The position numbers and the translations under genes were made by a program. The notes beneath the pieces are model-generated. The model saw nothing but the letters and a program-made list of their open reading frames with translations. It was not told the origin of the DNA and ran no database searches. DNA of 64,000 bases from JBELHJ01 sp042091495 (GTDB lineage: Bacteria; Bacteroidota; Bacteroidia; Flavobacteriales; Flavobacteriaceae), in contig JBELHJ010000008.1 of the NCBI GenBank assembly GCA_042091495.1, positions 1 to 64,000 of the forward strand. The letters run 5' to 3'. This document shows, in pieces, positions 9,491 to 18,853 of the stretch (its first letter is position 1; each line of letters starts with the position of its first letter).

Positions 9491-11269
9491 TTAATCAATT
9501 ATAAGTTTTATTGATTTAGAGTTTGTAGTATTCTTAATTTTTAAAAAATAAACGCCTTTATTTAAATGTGCAGTATTTATTTTTTTATTTTTTTTATCCA
9601 TATATGATTCAAGAACTAGAGTTCCTTTAGTGTCAAAAAATTCAATTTTTGTATTAGTAATCCCGTTGATGTATAAAATATTTTCTTTTACGGGATTTGG
9701 ATAAATACTGATATCTTCAAGATTATTTTCGGAGCCGAGTGGTTCATAACAAGACCAGTTTAGATTATCAAATATAACCCGATTCCCTGAGTCGGAATTA
9801 TTTTTTATTTCGAGACTTACACTTCCTTCTATATTTATATTACTAATAGTTACAATTTGCTCATCTGTTGAATATGGGATGGTATTTATGAAAATATCAT
9901 TGATGTATAAATCAAAGGTTCCAATACCACCGCTAAAAACTCTTTTGGTTGAAACGTTAAAGTTTGAAATACCATTATCTCCAGTTGGTGCTTCTAATGA
10001 ACCATTTCTAATGGTTATTGCATTTCCATTTAATGATTGATCAGTTCGAGCATCTGAAGCATTCCATTCACCACCTAAATCACCAGTCCATATTCTGTTT
10101 GAATAACTACTACTACCAGATTCTAAATTGTTGAATGATTCATTCATACAATCATCAGGATTACCTCCGGAATCTAGAGTATTTTCGCATACATCATTAC
10201 TGAATTCTGAGGTATTAGCTGCGGCATCTTTTGCTTTTATTTTAAAACAATATTGACTTGATGATTCGAGATTAAATGCAATATAAGAAGTTGATGAAGT
10301 TTCATTAATAAGGGTATTGTTATTATAAACTTCATAGGATGATACTCCAATATTATCTGAGGAAGGATCCCAATTAATAGTTATTGAAGAAGAAGTAACA
10401 TTATTTAGATATACATTTTCAGGAATTGAAGGTGGTGTTACATCAGAAGCTGGGTTCCATATCATGTTAGCATATTCAGGATGGTCTACAAAAGGGTTGG
10501 CATTTCCTTGAAAATTATAAGCTGCTTGATTTCTAGCTAATTCTCTTGAATCTACGGGATCTACATTATAATGCCAGTCAAGAATTAATTCTAAAAACCA
10601 ATCTGAAAAAACTTGGTTACTAGTTCCATTAAACATGGGATGCTCCCAGGATGCAATTTGATTTTCATATCGTACAGCAAAATATAACAGTGCTCTGGCA
10701 ATATCACCTTTAAACTCGTCTATAGGTTCAAAAACGATACCACTATAGTTCCCAAATGTATTAGGTCCTAACCTTGAATTGTTTTGAGATTTCCAATCGT
10801 AATTAGATGGACTTACTTCTCCAAAAGGGTAACTACCTCTTCTGTTATTAACATAGCCATCTGTTGGAATTACGTGATGCACATCACTTCGCATAGGATA
10901 AGCTTTGTTGTATACAGATTGAGGAATTATGTGCTCTCTATTGTAGCAGAAGTCTTCATCTGAATAATTTCCACATTGTCTTTGACCATGATTGTAATTG
11001 TAGGGGTCTTGACCATTAGGGTTTTCAGAATAAAAGTCTAAAACGGTACCATCATTTTCAAATCCATTGACACTTATATTATCTGTATGCGTGGTTTCAT
11101 AAGCCGTGTACAGAAGATCATAACCTTGGTCTTCATGACCGCTTGAAATAATATTAGCAAGTTGAGACTTTAAAGCATAGCCTGAACCTACAGCAGTATT
11201 GTAATAGTCTTGTGGGATTTGCGAGAATGATAAATTCACAAATAATATAAAAATTAAACTTTTTTTCAT
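9491..11269 (-). CDS. Secreted endonuclease I family nuclease with fibronectin III domain and T9SS sorting signal
   Basis: This 592-residue protein starts with a signal peptide (MKKSLIFILFVNLSFSQ). An upstream in-frame extension of 16 residues would overlap the rsmB gene and lacks signal-peptide character, so the ATG at 11269 is chosen. The nuclease core holds the EndA-type metal-binding motif NREHIIPQS followed by DVHHVIPTDGYVNNRRG and YPFGEV, known in periplasmic and secreted nucleases that cut DNA and RNA. A fibronectin type III domain follows at roughly 275-365 (TPPSIPENV, SITINWDPSSDN), then a beta-rich region, then a type A C-terminal sorting domain beginning at IYPNPV. It is likely exported by T9SS and used to degrade extracellular nucleic acid for nutrients. 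The upstream rsmB gene ends only 7 bases away. Confidence 0.92.
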   Translation of the reverse strand: MKKSLIFILFVNLSFSQIPQDYYNTAVGSGYALKSQLANIISSGHEDQGYDLLYTAYETTHTDNISVNGFENDGTVLDFYSENPNGQDPYNYNHGQRQCGNYSDEDFCYNREHIIPQSVYNKAYPMRSDVHHVIPTDGYVNNRRGSYPFGEVSPSNYDWKSQNNSRLGPNTFGNYSGIVFEPIDEFKGDIARALLYFAVRYENQIASWEHPMFNGTSNQVFSDWFLELILDWHYNVDPVDSRELARNQAAYNFQGNANPFVDHPEYANMIWNPASDVTPPSIPENVYLNNVTSSSITINWDPSSDNIGVSSYEVYNNNTLINETSSTSYIAFNLESSSQYCFKIKAKDAAANTSEFSNDVCENTLDSGGNPDDCMNESFNNLESGSSSYSNRIWTGDLGGEWNASDARTDQSLNGNAITIRNGSLEAPTGDNGISNFNVSTKRVFSGGIGTFDLYINDIFINTIPYSTDEQIVTISNINIEGSVSLEIKNNSDSGNRVIFDNLNWSCYEPLGSENNLEDISIYPNPVKENILYINGITNTKIEFFDTKGTLVLESYMDKKNKKINTAHLNKGVYFLKIKNTTNSKSIKLIID

Positions 11270-11276
11270 GTGTAGG

Positions 11277-12491
11277 TTATTTGTTTTTTTCGAGCAGTGC
11301 CATGTAAAAGCCATCATATCCAGATTTATGTGCTAAGATAGACTGATCTTTAACTAATTTAAATTTTTGTCCTGATTCAGATTTTAAAAATATTTCAATT
11401 TGTTTTTCGTTTTCAGATGGTAAAATAGAGCAGGTAGCATAGACTAATTTTCCACCAGGTTTAACCATAGAGGCATATTTTTGTAGGACTTCTTCTTGTA
11501 CTTTTTTTATGTCCTTTATAAATTCTTGTTTTAGTTTCCATTTAGAATCAGGGTTCCTTCTTAATACACCCAGACCAGAGCAAGGCGCATCTATTAAAAC
11601 TCTATCTGCTTTTTCATAAAGTTTTTTAATAGGTTTGGTTGAGTCCAAAACTTTGAGATCAATATTATGAACTCCATTTCTTTTTGCTCTAATTTTGAGT
11701 TTTTTTAGTTTACTCTCATAGATATCCATAGCTACAATTTGACCCTTGTTTTCCATGATTGCCGCAATGTGTAATGTTTTTCCTCCAGCACCTGCACAGG
11801 TGTCTACAACTTTCATTCCTGGTTTAACATCTAAAAACTCAGCAACTAATTGAGAGGATGCATCTTGAACTTCAAAAGCCCCTTTTTTGAAAACTTCTGT
11901 TTTAAAAACATTTGCTCTTTCTATGAGTTTCAAAGCATCAGGATATCCATTTATAGCTTCAGCTTCAATATGTTCATCATGAAGATCATGAATTAGTTGG
12001 GATTTATTAGTTTTCAAAGTATTTACTCTAAGTACAACATCTGCTTGCTTATTTTGAACTGCTAATTCTTTGGTCCAAACATTTTCTCCTAATTCTTTGA
12101 CTCCAATTGCATCTATCCAGTCAGGAACAGATTCTCTAAATACTCTAGATTTTGATAATTCATCGAATCTACCTTTAATTTTTCTTGTTGGAGTACCTAC
12201 AAAGTATTTCCAATCTGGTAATTTGATGCCTTTTAAAGTAGCCCAAACTGCAAATAAACGCCATAAGTTATCTCTGTCATAAGGCGCTTTGACATTAGCT
12301 ATTTCAGCGTAAAGTCTTTTCCACCTTACTATGTCATAGGTTGTTTCTGCAACAAAAGCTCTATCTCTGCTTCCCCAACGTTTATCTCTCTTTAATAACT
12401 TTTGAATGACTTTATCTGCATATTCCTCATCGTTAAATATTGAGTTCAAGCCGTCTATAACTGCAAAGCATAAGTTTTTGTGTAATCGCAT
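11277..12491 (-). CDS. rsmB: RsmB-type 16S rRNA cytosine-C5 methyltransferase
   Basis: This 404-residue NOL1/NOP2/Sun family enzyme should methylate cytosine in rRNA with S-adenosylmethionine. An NusB-like N-terminal region of about 150 residues is followed by the methyltransferase domain. The SAM-binding DTCAGAGGKTLH, the DAPCSGLG motif and the catalytic cysteine in YATCS are all present. The RsmB/Fmu branch is the best guess because of the N-terminal region; exact target position cannot be inferred. A -7 element (TATCTTTG on the minus strand, 12512-12519) lies 20 bases upstream. Confidence 0.88.
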   Translation of the reverse strand: MRLHKNLCFAVIDGLNSIFNDEEYADKVIQKLLKRDKRWGSRDRAFVAETTYDIVRWKRLYAEIANVKAPYDRDNLWRLFAVWATLKGIKLPDWKYFVGTPTRKIKGRFDELSKSRVFRESVPDWIDAIGVKELGENVWTKELAVQNKQADVVLRVNTLKTNKSQLIHDLHDEHIEAEAINGYPDALKLIERANVFKTEVFKKGAFEVQDASSQLVAEFLDVKPGMKVVDTCAGAGGKTLHIAAIMENKGQIVAMDIYESKLKKLKIRAKRNGVHNIDLKVLDSTKPIKKLYEKADRVLIDAPCSGLGVLRRNPDSKWKLKQEFIKDIKKVQEEVLQKYASMVKPGGKLVYATCSILPSENEKQIEIFLKSESGQKFKLVKDQSILAHKSGYDGFYMALLEKNK

Positions 12492-12511
12492 TATTTATTT
12501 TTAAGAGGATG

Positions 12512-12519
12512 CAAAGATA
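12512..12519 (-). promoter_or_regulatory. Predicted -7 element of the rsmB promoter
   Basis: The minus strand reads TATCTTTG, matching TAnnTTTG, 20 bases before the ATG. I find no TTG at the matching spacing. Confidence 0.45.
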
Positions 12520-12641
12520 TTACTAATTATTAACTTTTTAATTTATAGAACTACTTGAAATTTTTAATAAACCTTATATTAATTTAATTGAATAGAAATT
12601 CATTTTTTTATATTTATAAAGTTAATATTTATATAGTACTT

Positions 12642-13670
12642 ATGAGGTTTAATTTTTACTTCCTATTATCATTAATTGTTTTTAGTTTTTCCTGTAATAA
12701 AAATGAAAATATAGCTTTTTCATCTGTTCATGAAGATGTTCTTTTTTTTGATTCAATTTTAAATATAAGGGCTTTAGAAGTGAACTCTAATAAGGTTGTA
12801 GCTGCAAATTATGATGGAAAAATCATTACTATAATGGATAACTTTATTGATATCAAACAATATGAATCTAAGGCGGATTCTGTTTTATTTCCAAATTTCA
12901 GATCACTATCAGTAGTTAATGATTCAATTTATTCATTATCAATAGGGAATCCGGCATTAATTTTTAAAAATGGCAGAGTGGTTTACAAAGAATATGGGAG
13001 TTCTGTTTTTTATGACTCCATGTCTTTCTGGAATGAGACTGAGGGCATAGCTATGGGTGATCCAGTTGGTGATTGTTTGAGTATTGTAATAACTAGAGAC
13101 GGTGGAAATAATTGGACGAAATTACCTTGTAGTGATTTACCAAAAGTTAAAAAAGGTGAAGCTGCATTTGCAGCTAGCAATACAAACATTTCAATACAAG
13201 GAAACAAGTGTTGGATAGCTACAGGCGGAATACATAGTAATGTGTATTTTTCAAATGATAAAGGACACAGTTGGAAATCTTATAAAACACCAATTATTCA
13301 GGGTCAAGAAACTACTGGAATTTATTCTATAGATTTTTATAATGATACTTTAGGATATGCAATTGGAGGTGATTATACAAAGCCTTTGGATAATTTCAAA
13401 AACAAAATTAAAACCATAGATGGCGGTAAGTCATGGAAAGTTATAGGAGAATCAAATGGTCCAGGTTATAGAAGTTGTGTTCAATTTATTCCAGGGTCTC
13501 AAGGAAAACAACTTGTAGCTGTTGGTTTTAAAGGTATTGATATATCTAATGATTATGGACTTAGCTGGAGCCACTTAAGTGATTCTTCGTATTACACCAT
13601 TAGATTTATTAATTATAACGCCGCTTACGCAGCAGGAAAACACAAAATTTCAAAGCTGATTTTCAAATAA
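12642..13670 (+). CDS. BNR/Asp-box beta-propeller lipoprotein
   Basis: The 342-residue protein begins at the ATG at 12642, which gives a short lipoprotein signal (FLLSLIVFSFSC) with the acylated cysteine at about residue 18; an 18-residue longer version from 12588 would place an unrelated stretch before the signal. The mature part has several Asp-box repeats of the kind S-x-D-x-G-x-x-W: TRDGGNNWTKL, SNDKGHSWKSY, TIDGGKSWKVI and SNDYGLSWSHL. This is typical of a beta-propeller related to sialidases and the photosystem assembly factor Ycf48. Homologues are often labelled oxidoreductase without evidence. No catalytic site can be assigned. It converges with the Spy-like gene, ending one base before that gene's stop. 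Confidence 0.82.
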   Translation: MRFNFYFLLSLIVFSFSCNKNENIAFSSVHEDVLFFDSILNIRALEVNSNKVVAANYDGKIITIMDNFIDIKQYESKADSVLFPNFRSLSVVNDSIYSLSIGNPALIFKNGRVVYKEYGSSVFYDSMSFWNETEGIAMGDPVGDCLSIVITRDGGNNWTKLPCSDLPKVKKGEAAFAASNTNISIQGNKCWIATGGIHSNVYFSNDKGHSWKSYKTPIIQGQETTGIYSIDFYNDTLGYAIGGDYTKPLDNFKNKIKTIDGGKSWKVIGESNGPGYRSCVQFIPGSQGKQLVAVGFKGIDISNDYGLSWSHLSDSSYYTIRFINYNAAYAAGKHKISKLIFK

Positions 13671-14123
13671 TTAATTTTTGGGAGGCATCCGCATACCCCT
13701 TCTTTTTTGTTTATATTGTTCTAAAACCCGCTTTCCAAATTCTATTTCAGATTTTTTAAGTAGTATAATTTTTTTTGGTGGTAAAATTTTCATCAAATCA
13801 TCAATCAGTTGGCTTTCATACTTAAATTTATTCTTTTCAGATTCTTTCAAAGATTCTATTAATTCAAGTGCGTCTTCATCAGTAAGATTCTCAATATTAA
13901 TATTTCTACTTTTTAAAATCTTTTTTTGACGTAGTTCAAACATCTTTTTATCAAACTCATTATAAACCGGCCAAAAGACCTCAGCCTCACTAGTTGTTAA
14001 TTCTAATTGTTTGGTTAAATACCCAACCTTAAGTGCATTAAGTTCTGCTCTTTTATCTGGCCTTTGTGCCTGAACTAGTATTGTGCATAGAAAGCAGATA
14101 ATTAGTACGTAATAATTCTTCAT
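13671..14123 (-). CDS. Spy/CpxP-like periplasmic protein of the sigma-factor cluster
   Basis: This 150-residue protein has a signal peptide (MKNYYVLIICFLCTILVQAQ) and a mature part that is almost wholly helical and charged. It contains the pattern LTTSEAEVFWPVYNEFD at about residues 42-58, which resembles the LTxxQ-type motif of Spy/CpxP proteins, and ends in a basic tail. In Bacteroidetes such proteins commonly sit beside ECF sigma factors and are thought to sense or buffer envelope stress. It follows the membrane protein gene by one base and the sigma gene by two genes, so the three are probably co-transcribed. Confidence 0.75.
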   Translation of the reverse strand: MKNYYVLIICFLCTILVQAQRPDKRAELNALKVGYLTKQLELTTSEAEVFWPVYNEFDKKMFELRQKKILKSRNINIENLTDEDALELIESLKESEKNKFKYESQLIDDLMKILPPKKIILLKKSEIEFGKRVLEQYKQKRRGMRMPPKN

Positions 14124-14124
14124 T

Positions 14125-14601
14125 TTAATTTAATATTATTTCTTCAACTTCAATTTCGTATAGTAGATAATTTTCAGCCTCGTTATCATTTAAAATAGTA
14201 TTATCTATTTCGATGGAATTTATGTCAAATGAATCATCTATAAGGGCTGAGATGTTATTATTATAAACGGATTCTTCTAAAAGATAGTCTTCCAAGACAG
14301 CTATTTCATAATTCTCAAGTGAATTAGATTCCTTTTGATTAATAAAAATACTAAACATTAAAACTAATGATGCTGCTATAGTAATAGGATAAACGGTTTT
14401 AGATTTATTAAAAAGTTTAAAAACTCTTGTCAATCTTTTATTATCGACAGGAGTAGACACTTTAAAGTTTTCTATATACCCGTTAGGAATTTCAAAGCCA
14501 TTTAATTTTTTATGCAATGAAGTTTTCATTTTGAATTCCTCAAAATAATCAGAAGGTATTTTAAAACCATGTTTTAAGTGGCTGTTTTTATTTTTCATCA
14601 T
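14125..14601 (-). CDS. Single-span membrane protein, putative anti-sigma factor
   Basis: The 158-residue protein lies between an ECF sigma gene and a Spy-like gene. The cytoplasmic N-terminal half has two copies of a short pattern, FKIPSDYFEEFK and FEIPNGYIENFK, then a single membrane segment (YPITIAASLVLMFSIFI, about residues 70-88), then an acidic C-terminal half in the periplasm. That topology and position fit an anti-sigma factor, but there is no recognisable zinc-type anti-sigma domain. The start may be either of two adjacent ATG codons (14601 or 14598). Confidence 0.62.
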   Translation of the reverse strand: MMKNKNSHLKHGFKIPSDYFEEFKMKTSLHKKLNGFEIPNGYIENFKVSTPVDNKRLTRVFKLFNKSKTVYPITIAASLVLMFSIFINQKESNSLENYEIAVLEDYLLEESVYNNNISALIDDSFDINSIEIDNTILNDNEAENYLLYEIEVEEIILN

Positions 14602-14623
14602 AACTCTTAGATTATAAAAGTTT

Positions 14624-15175
14624 TTAATGGTTTAATTTCTGTTTCATGAAAGTTTCAATTTTTTTAACGGCGTGATGGTAGGACGCCTTTAAAGCTCCTT
14701 CAGTAGTTTCTAAAATTTCTGAGATCTCTTTATATTTCATTTCTTGAAAATACTTCATATTGAAAACTAATTGTTGTTTATCAGGTAATTCTAAAATGGC
14801 TTTTTGAAGGTTTAAATGAATGGATTCTCCATCAAAATAAATATCCTCGGTTAATTTATTTAACATGAATTCTTTGTATTCTTCAGAGGAAATGAATTTG
14901 AATTTATTTTTTTTATTCAAAAAACTTAAAGCTTCATTGGTCGCAATTCTATACATCCAAGAATATAATTTACTCTCTCCTTTAAATTTATTGATATTAC
15001 GAAATACTTTAACAAATGTGTTTTGAAGAACATCATCAGAATCATCGTGAGACTTAACAATATGTCTTATATGCCAATACAAACGTTCTTTATATAATTC
15101 AACGAGTGTATTAAAGGCTTTAGATTTGGTATTAGAATTTTGAAGTTGTTTAATTAATTGAAGCTCAGAATCCAC
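14624..15175 (-). CDS. RNA polymerase sigma factor, ECF subfamily
   Basis: The 183-residue protein has the two conserved parts of an ECF sigma factor. Region 2 carries DDVLQNTFVKVFRNI followed by KLYSWMYRIATNEALSFL. Region 4 carries ELPDKQQLVFNMKYFQEM followed by the helix-turn-helix YKEISEILETTEGALKASYHHAVKKI. It precedes a one-span membrane protein and a periplasmic Spy-like protein, which suggests control by envelope signals. Its target promoters are unknown. Confidence 0.95.
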   Translation of the reverse strand: MDSELQLIKQLQNSNTKSKAFNTLVELYKERLYWHIRHIVKSHDDSDDVLQNTFVKVFRNINKFKGESKLYSWMYRIATNEALSFLNKKNKFKFISSEEYKEFMLNKLTEDIYFDGESIHLNLQKAILELPDKQQLVFNMKYFQEMKYKEISEILETTEGALKASYHHAVKKIETFMKQKLNH

Positions 15176-15219
15176 AAATATGATTTTTGTTTGGACTCTT
15201 AATTTAAAAAAAAGTTTAA

Positions 15220-17052
15220 TTAGCTATTTAAACTTTGCATATTAATAAGCGAATTGTATGCTCCTTTTTTTTCTATTAAGTCTTCGTGACTTCCTTTTTC
15301 AATAATTTGTCCTTGTTGCATTACAATTATTGTATCAGCATTTTGAATAGTTGAAAGACGGTGTGCAATTACAATAGATGTTCTATTTTTCATCATATTT
15401 TCCAATGCCTTTTGAACTAAATGCTCACTTTCAGTGTCTAGAGCAGATGTGGCTTCATCCAAAACCATTATAGGTGGATTTTTAAGTACAGCCCTAGCAA
15501 TACTTATACGCTGTTTCTGTCCTCCAGAAAGCTTATTACCAGAATCTCCAACATTTGTATGTATACCATCAGGTAATTTTGAGACAAATCCCCAAGCATT
15601 AGCAACTTTTAGAGCTTCAATAATTTCTTCGTCAGAAATAGCATTATCTGAAATAGCAACATTGTTTCTTATACTGTCATTGAATAGAATAGAATCTTGT
15701 GTAACAAGACCTATCAATTTTCTTAATGATTGTTTCTTAATGTTCTTAATATCAACACTATCAATTAGAATACTTCCATTATTGACATCATAAAATCTTG
15801 AAATTAAATTTGCTATGGTAGATTTCCCACTACCAGATTGTCCAACTAAAGCTACATTAGCACCTTTTGGAATTGTTAAATTAAAATCGGATAATACGTA
15901 ATCATCCTCATATTTAAAATCAATATTTTTAAGTTCAATGGATGAATTAAAATCATTCTTATTAATAGATTTTTTGTGATCCTCTAAAGGCGATTCTTCA
16001 TCTATAATTTCTAATATGCGTTGCGCTGAGGCATTTCCAGTTCTGACACGATAAGTAGCCTTAGAAATTGCTTTTGCTGGTGTTAAGATTTGATATGATA
16101 ATGCCATGAAAGTTATAAAGGCACCTCCAGTAAGTGTTTGTTCAATAAGTACCATAGACCCACCGTACCATAACAAACCTGCTATGGTTGCAATTCCTAG
16201 AAACTCACTGGTAGGACCTGCAAGATTTTGTCTGTTATGCAAAGTGTTAGCAAATTGATAAAATCGTTCCGTAGAGTCATTAAATTTTGAATTAAATCTT
16301 TTCTCAGCGTTAAAACTTTTAATGATTTTTAGTCCGCCAAGTGTTTCCTCTAAAGTAGATAAAAACACACCTTGTTCTCTTTGAACTCTATCTGAATTTT
16401 TCTTTAGAGATTTTCCAATACGAGAAATAATAGCTCCTGCAATTGGGATAAATAAAAACACAAAAACTGTAAGCTTTACGGATATCAAGAACATAGTGAT
16501 GATAGCAAAAAGTATCTGAAGTGGCTCCTTAATTATTAATTCCAGTATAGCTAATAAAGAATTTTGAACCTGGTTAACATCATCGGATATTCTCGATAAA
16601 ATGTCTCCTTTTTTCTTTTCAGAATAATAAGATACAGGTAAGGTAACTATTTTACTATAAATGGCATTTCTCAAATTCTTGAGGACGCCGTTTTTTAAAA
16701 ATGTAATAAAATATAGCCCAAGATAACTAAAAAGGTTCTTGAGTAAGAACATAGAAATGATAGTTATAATCAAATATAATAATGCTTTCTCTGCGCCTTG
16801 ATCAATTGTAGTTTTTGTAATTAAATAATTAATGTAATCACTAAAATAAACTTTATAATTTCCCCCTAACTCCTCAAGTGAAGGCTCTTGAGTCACTCTC
16901 GGTGACTCACCAAAAAGCACATTAATCATAGGCATTAATGACACCATTGCAAGTGTGCTAAATATGGCATAAAAAATATTGCTGATAATATTTAGTATAC
17001 CATACTTTTTAAAATCAAGAATAAATACTGAAAGTTTTTTTAAGTATTCCAT
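15220..17052 (-). CDS. ABC exporter, MsbA/MDR-like half-transporter
   Basis: This 610-residue protein fuses an N-terminal six-helix exporter domain (about residues 1-340) to an ATPase domain. Walker A GQSGSGKST is at about 403-411, the signature LSGGQKQ at about 507, Walker B IMVLDEATSALD just after, and the switch histidine in IAHRLS. A homodimer would flip or export a lipid or drug; MsbA-like lipid A core flipping is possible but not shown. The ATG at 17052 overlaps the stop of the preceding phosphomutase gene by one base, indicating translational coupling; a TTG three bases further upstream is less likely. Confidence 0.9.
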   Translation of the reverse strand: MEYLKKLSVFILDFKKYGILNIISNIFYAIFSTLAMVSLMPMINVLFGESPRVTQEPSLEELGGNYKVYFSDYINYLITKTTIDQGAEKALLYLIITIISMFLLKNLFSYLGLYFITFLKNGVLKNLRNAIYSKIVTLPVSYYSEKKKGDILSRISDDVNQVQNSLLAILELIIKEPLQILFAIITMFLISVKLTVFVFLFIPIAGAIISRIGKSLKKNSDRVQREQGVFLSTLEETLGGLKIIKSFNAEKRFNSKFNDSTERFYQFANTLHNRQNLAGPTSEFLGIATIAGLLWYGGSMVLIEQTLTGGAFITFMALSYQILTPAKAISKATYRVRTGNASAQRILEIIDEESPLEDHKKSINKNDFNSSIELKNIDFKYEDDYVLSDFNLTIPKGANVALVGQSGSGKSTIANLISRFYDVNNGSILIDSVDIKNIKKQSLRKLIGLVTQDSILFNDSIRNNVAISDNAISDEEIIEALKVANAWGFVSKLPDGIHTNVGDSGNKLSGGQKQRISIARAVLKNPPIMVLDEATSALDTESEHLVQKALENMMKNRTSIVIAHRLSTIQNADTIIVMQQGQIIEKGSHEDLIEKKGAYNSLINMQSLNS

Positions 17053-18773
17053 CAAATAAGTTTCATGTCTTTCAAGATATCATCAATCTTATTTTCAAGT
17101 ACTTGTTCCACTTGTTCTACATTATTGATGTTGTCAAGAGTAGCATTTACACTAATATAAAATTTAATTTTTGGTTCTGTTCCACTAGGTCTCAATGCTA
17201 TTTTAGAACCATCTTCAGTATAATAAATAAGCACATTGGATTTTGGGATATCAATTACTGATTTATGTCCAGCTATAAGATCATTTGATTCAGAAGACTG
17301 ATAATCTTCAATAGAAACAACTTTAGACCCTCCTAAAGTTTCAAAAGGTGTCTCTCTAGCATCAATCATCATTTGTCTTATTTCTTGTTCGCCCTCAATA
17401 CCCTTTTTAGTGATTGAGATTAAACGTTCTTTATAGAAACCATGCTCAACATATAGTTTTAATAATTCATTATAAAATGAGCTGTTGTTAGCTTTAGCTT
17501 CTGCCACAATTTCACAAGCTAAAAGCGCTGAAGTAATGGCATCTTTATCTCTTACAAAATCACCAACCATATAACCAAAACTTTCTTCACCACCACCTAT
17601 AAATTCTAATTCTGGATGATCAAGAACCATTTTAGCAATCCATTTAAATCCAGTAAGACCAATCTTGCAATCAACACCATAAGCATTTGCTAAAACTGGC
17701 ATCATTGGGGTAGATACTATTGTAGATCCAACAAATTGATTACCATTAATTTTATTATTTGTCTGCCATTTTTTTAATAAATAGTTGGTCATAACAATCA
17801 TAGATTGATTGCCATTTAATAACACTAGTTTATTGTTAGTGTCTCTAACAGCAATTCCAACACGGTCACTATCAGGGTCTGTACCAATAACAATATCGCC
17901 ATGTGTTTTTTCGGCAAGCTCTAAAGCCATTTTTAAAGCGGCTGGTTCTTCAGGGTTTGGAGATTCTACTGTAGGGAAGTCACCATCTGGAATTTTTTGT
18001 TCTTCTACAATAGCTACATTTTTAAATCCTGCTTTTTCAAGTGTTTGAGGAAGACTAGTTATTGATGTCCCATGTAAGGACGTAAAAACAATATTTACAT
18101 TTTCTTTGGCCTCTTTATTTTTATTAAAGCTTCCATTTTTAACTGCTGCTGTGGTGAAAGCATCGTCTATATCTTTTCCAATGTATTCAATTAACTCATA
18201 TTTAGCCTCAAAACAAATATTTTTATATTCAACCTTGTTAATTTCATTTATAATTTCATTGTCTTGTGGGGGTACTAGTTGACCACCATCTTGCCAGTAA
18301 ACTTTATAACCATTATATTCTGGAGGGTTGTGAGAAGCTGTTAAAACAATTCCACAGTGACAACCCAAATGTTTTACCGCAAAAGATAATTCTGGTGTAG
18401 GTCTTAAATCTTCAAAAAGATAAACTTTAATATTATTTGCAGAAAAAACATCAGCTACAACCTTAGCTAAGGTTTTACTATTATGTCTACAGTCATAAGC
18501 AATAGCAACTTTTACTTGTTCATTTGGGAAAGTATTTATTAAATACGAACTCAAACCTTGTGTGTTTTTTCCTAACGTGTATTTATTGATACGATTAGTA
18601 CCAACTCCCATTATACCTCGCATACCACCTGTTCCAAACTCTAGATTTTTATAGAAACTTTCTTCAAGCTGAATGGGGTCTTCTATTTCAAGTTTTTCTA
18701 TTTTTTGTTTTGTATGTGAATCGAATGTAGCAGATTTCCATTGCGCTACTTTAGATTTAATTTCAGAATTCAT
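17052..18773 (-). CDS. Phosphoglucomutase/phosphomannomutase family protein
   Basis: The 573-residue enzyme belongs to the alpha-D-phosphohexomutase superfamily and should interconvert hexose 1- and 6-phosphates for glycogen, cell-wall or polysaccharide precursors. The phosphoserine loop TASHNPPEYNGYKVYW lies at about residues 142-157, the metal loop is GTDPDSDRVG, the sugar-binding loop is GGGEESFGYMVGD and the phosphate-binding loop is RPSGTEPKIKFY. The size matches the long PgcA/PGM2-like branch rather than the 450-residue ManB branch. It is first in a pair with the ABC exporter. A -7 element TACTTTTG is found at 18814-18821 on the minus strand. Confidence 0.93.
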   Translation of the reverse strand: MNSEIKSKVAQWKSATFDSHTKQKIEKLEIEDPIQLEESFYKNLEFGTGGMRGIMGVGTNRINKYTLGKNTQGLSSYLINTFPNEQVKVAIAYDCRHNSKTLAKVVADVFSANNIKVYLFEDLRPTPELSFAVKHLGCHCGIVLTASHNPPEYNGYKVYWQDGGQLVPPQDNEIINEINKVEYKNICFEAKYELIEYIGKDIDDAFTTAAVKNGSFNKNKEAKENVNIVFTSLHGTSITSLPQTLEKAGFKNVAIVEEQKIPDGDFPTVESPNPEEPAALKMALELAEKTHGDIVIGTDPDSDRVGIAVRDTNNKLVLLNGNQSMIVMTNYLLKKWQTNNKINGNQFVGSTIVSTPMMPVLANAYGVDCKIGLTGFKWIAKMVLDHPELEFIGGGEESFGYMVGDFVRDKDAITSALLACEIVAEAKANNSSFYNELLKLYVEHGFYKERLISITKKGIEGEQEIRQMMIDARETPFETLGGSKVVSIEDYQSSESNDLIAGHKSVIDIPKSNVLIYYTEDGSKIALRPSGTEPKIKFYISVNATLDNINNVEQVEQVLENKIDDILKDMKLI

Positions 18774-18813
18774 TTGGAATTTAAATATGAGTTATAAATG
18801 TGTTTAGATGCAA

Positions 18814-18821
18814 CAAAAGTA
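18814..18821 (-). promoter_or_regulatory. Predicted -7 element of the phosphohexomutase promoter
   Basis: The minus strand reads TACTTTTG, matching TAnnTTTG, about 40 bases before the ATG. A TTG exists 25 bases upstream, longer than the preferred 19. Confidence 0.4.
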
Positions 18822-18853
18822 ATAATTACTTGTATTAAAAGATGATGCAAAGA

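Noticed and set aside
14125..14601. Toxin-antitoxin pair with the Spy-like gene
   Set aside because: Small adjacent genes suggested it, but the membrane segment, the signal peptide and the upstream ECF sigma gene fit an envelope signalling set better.
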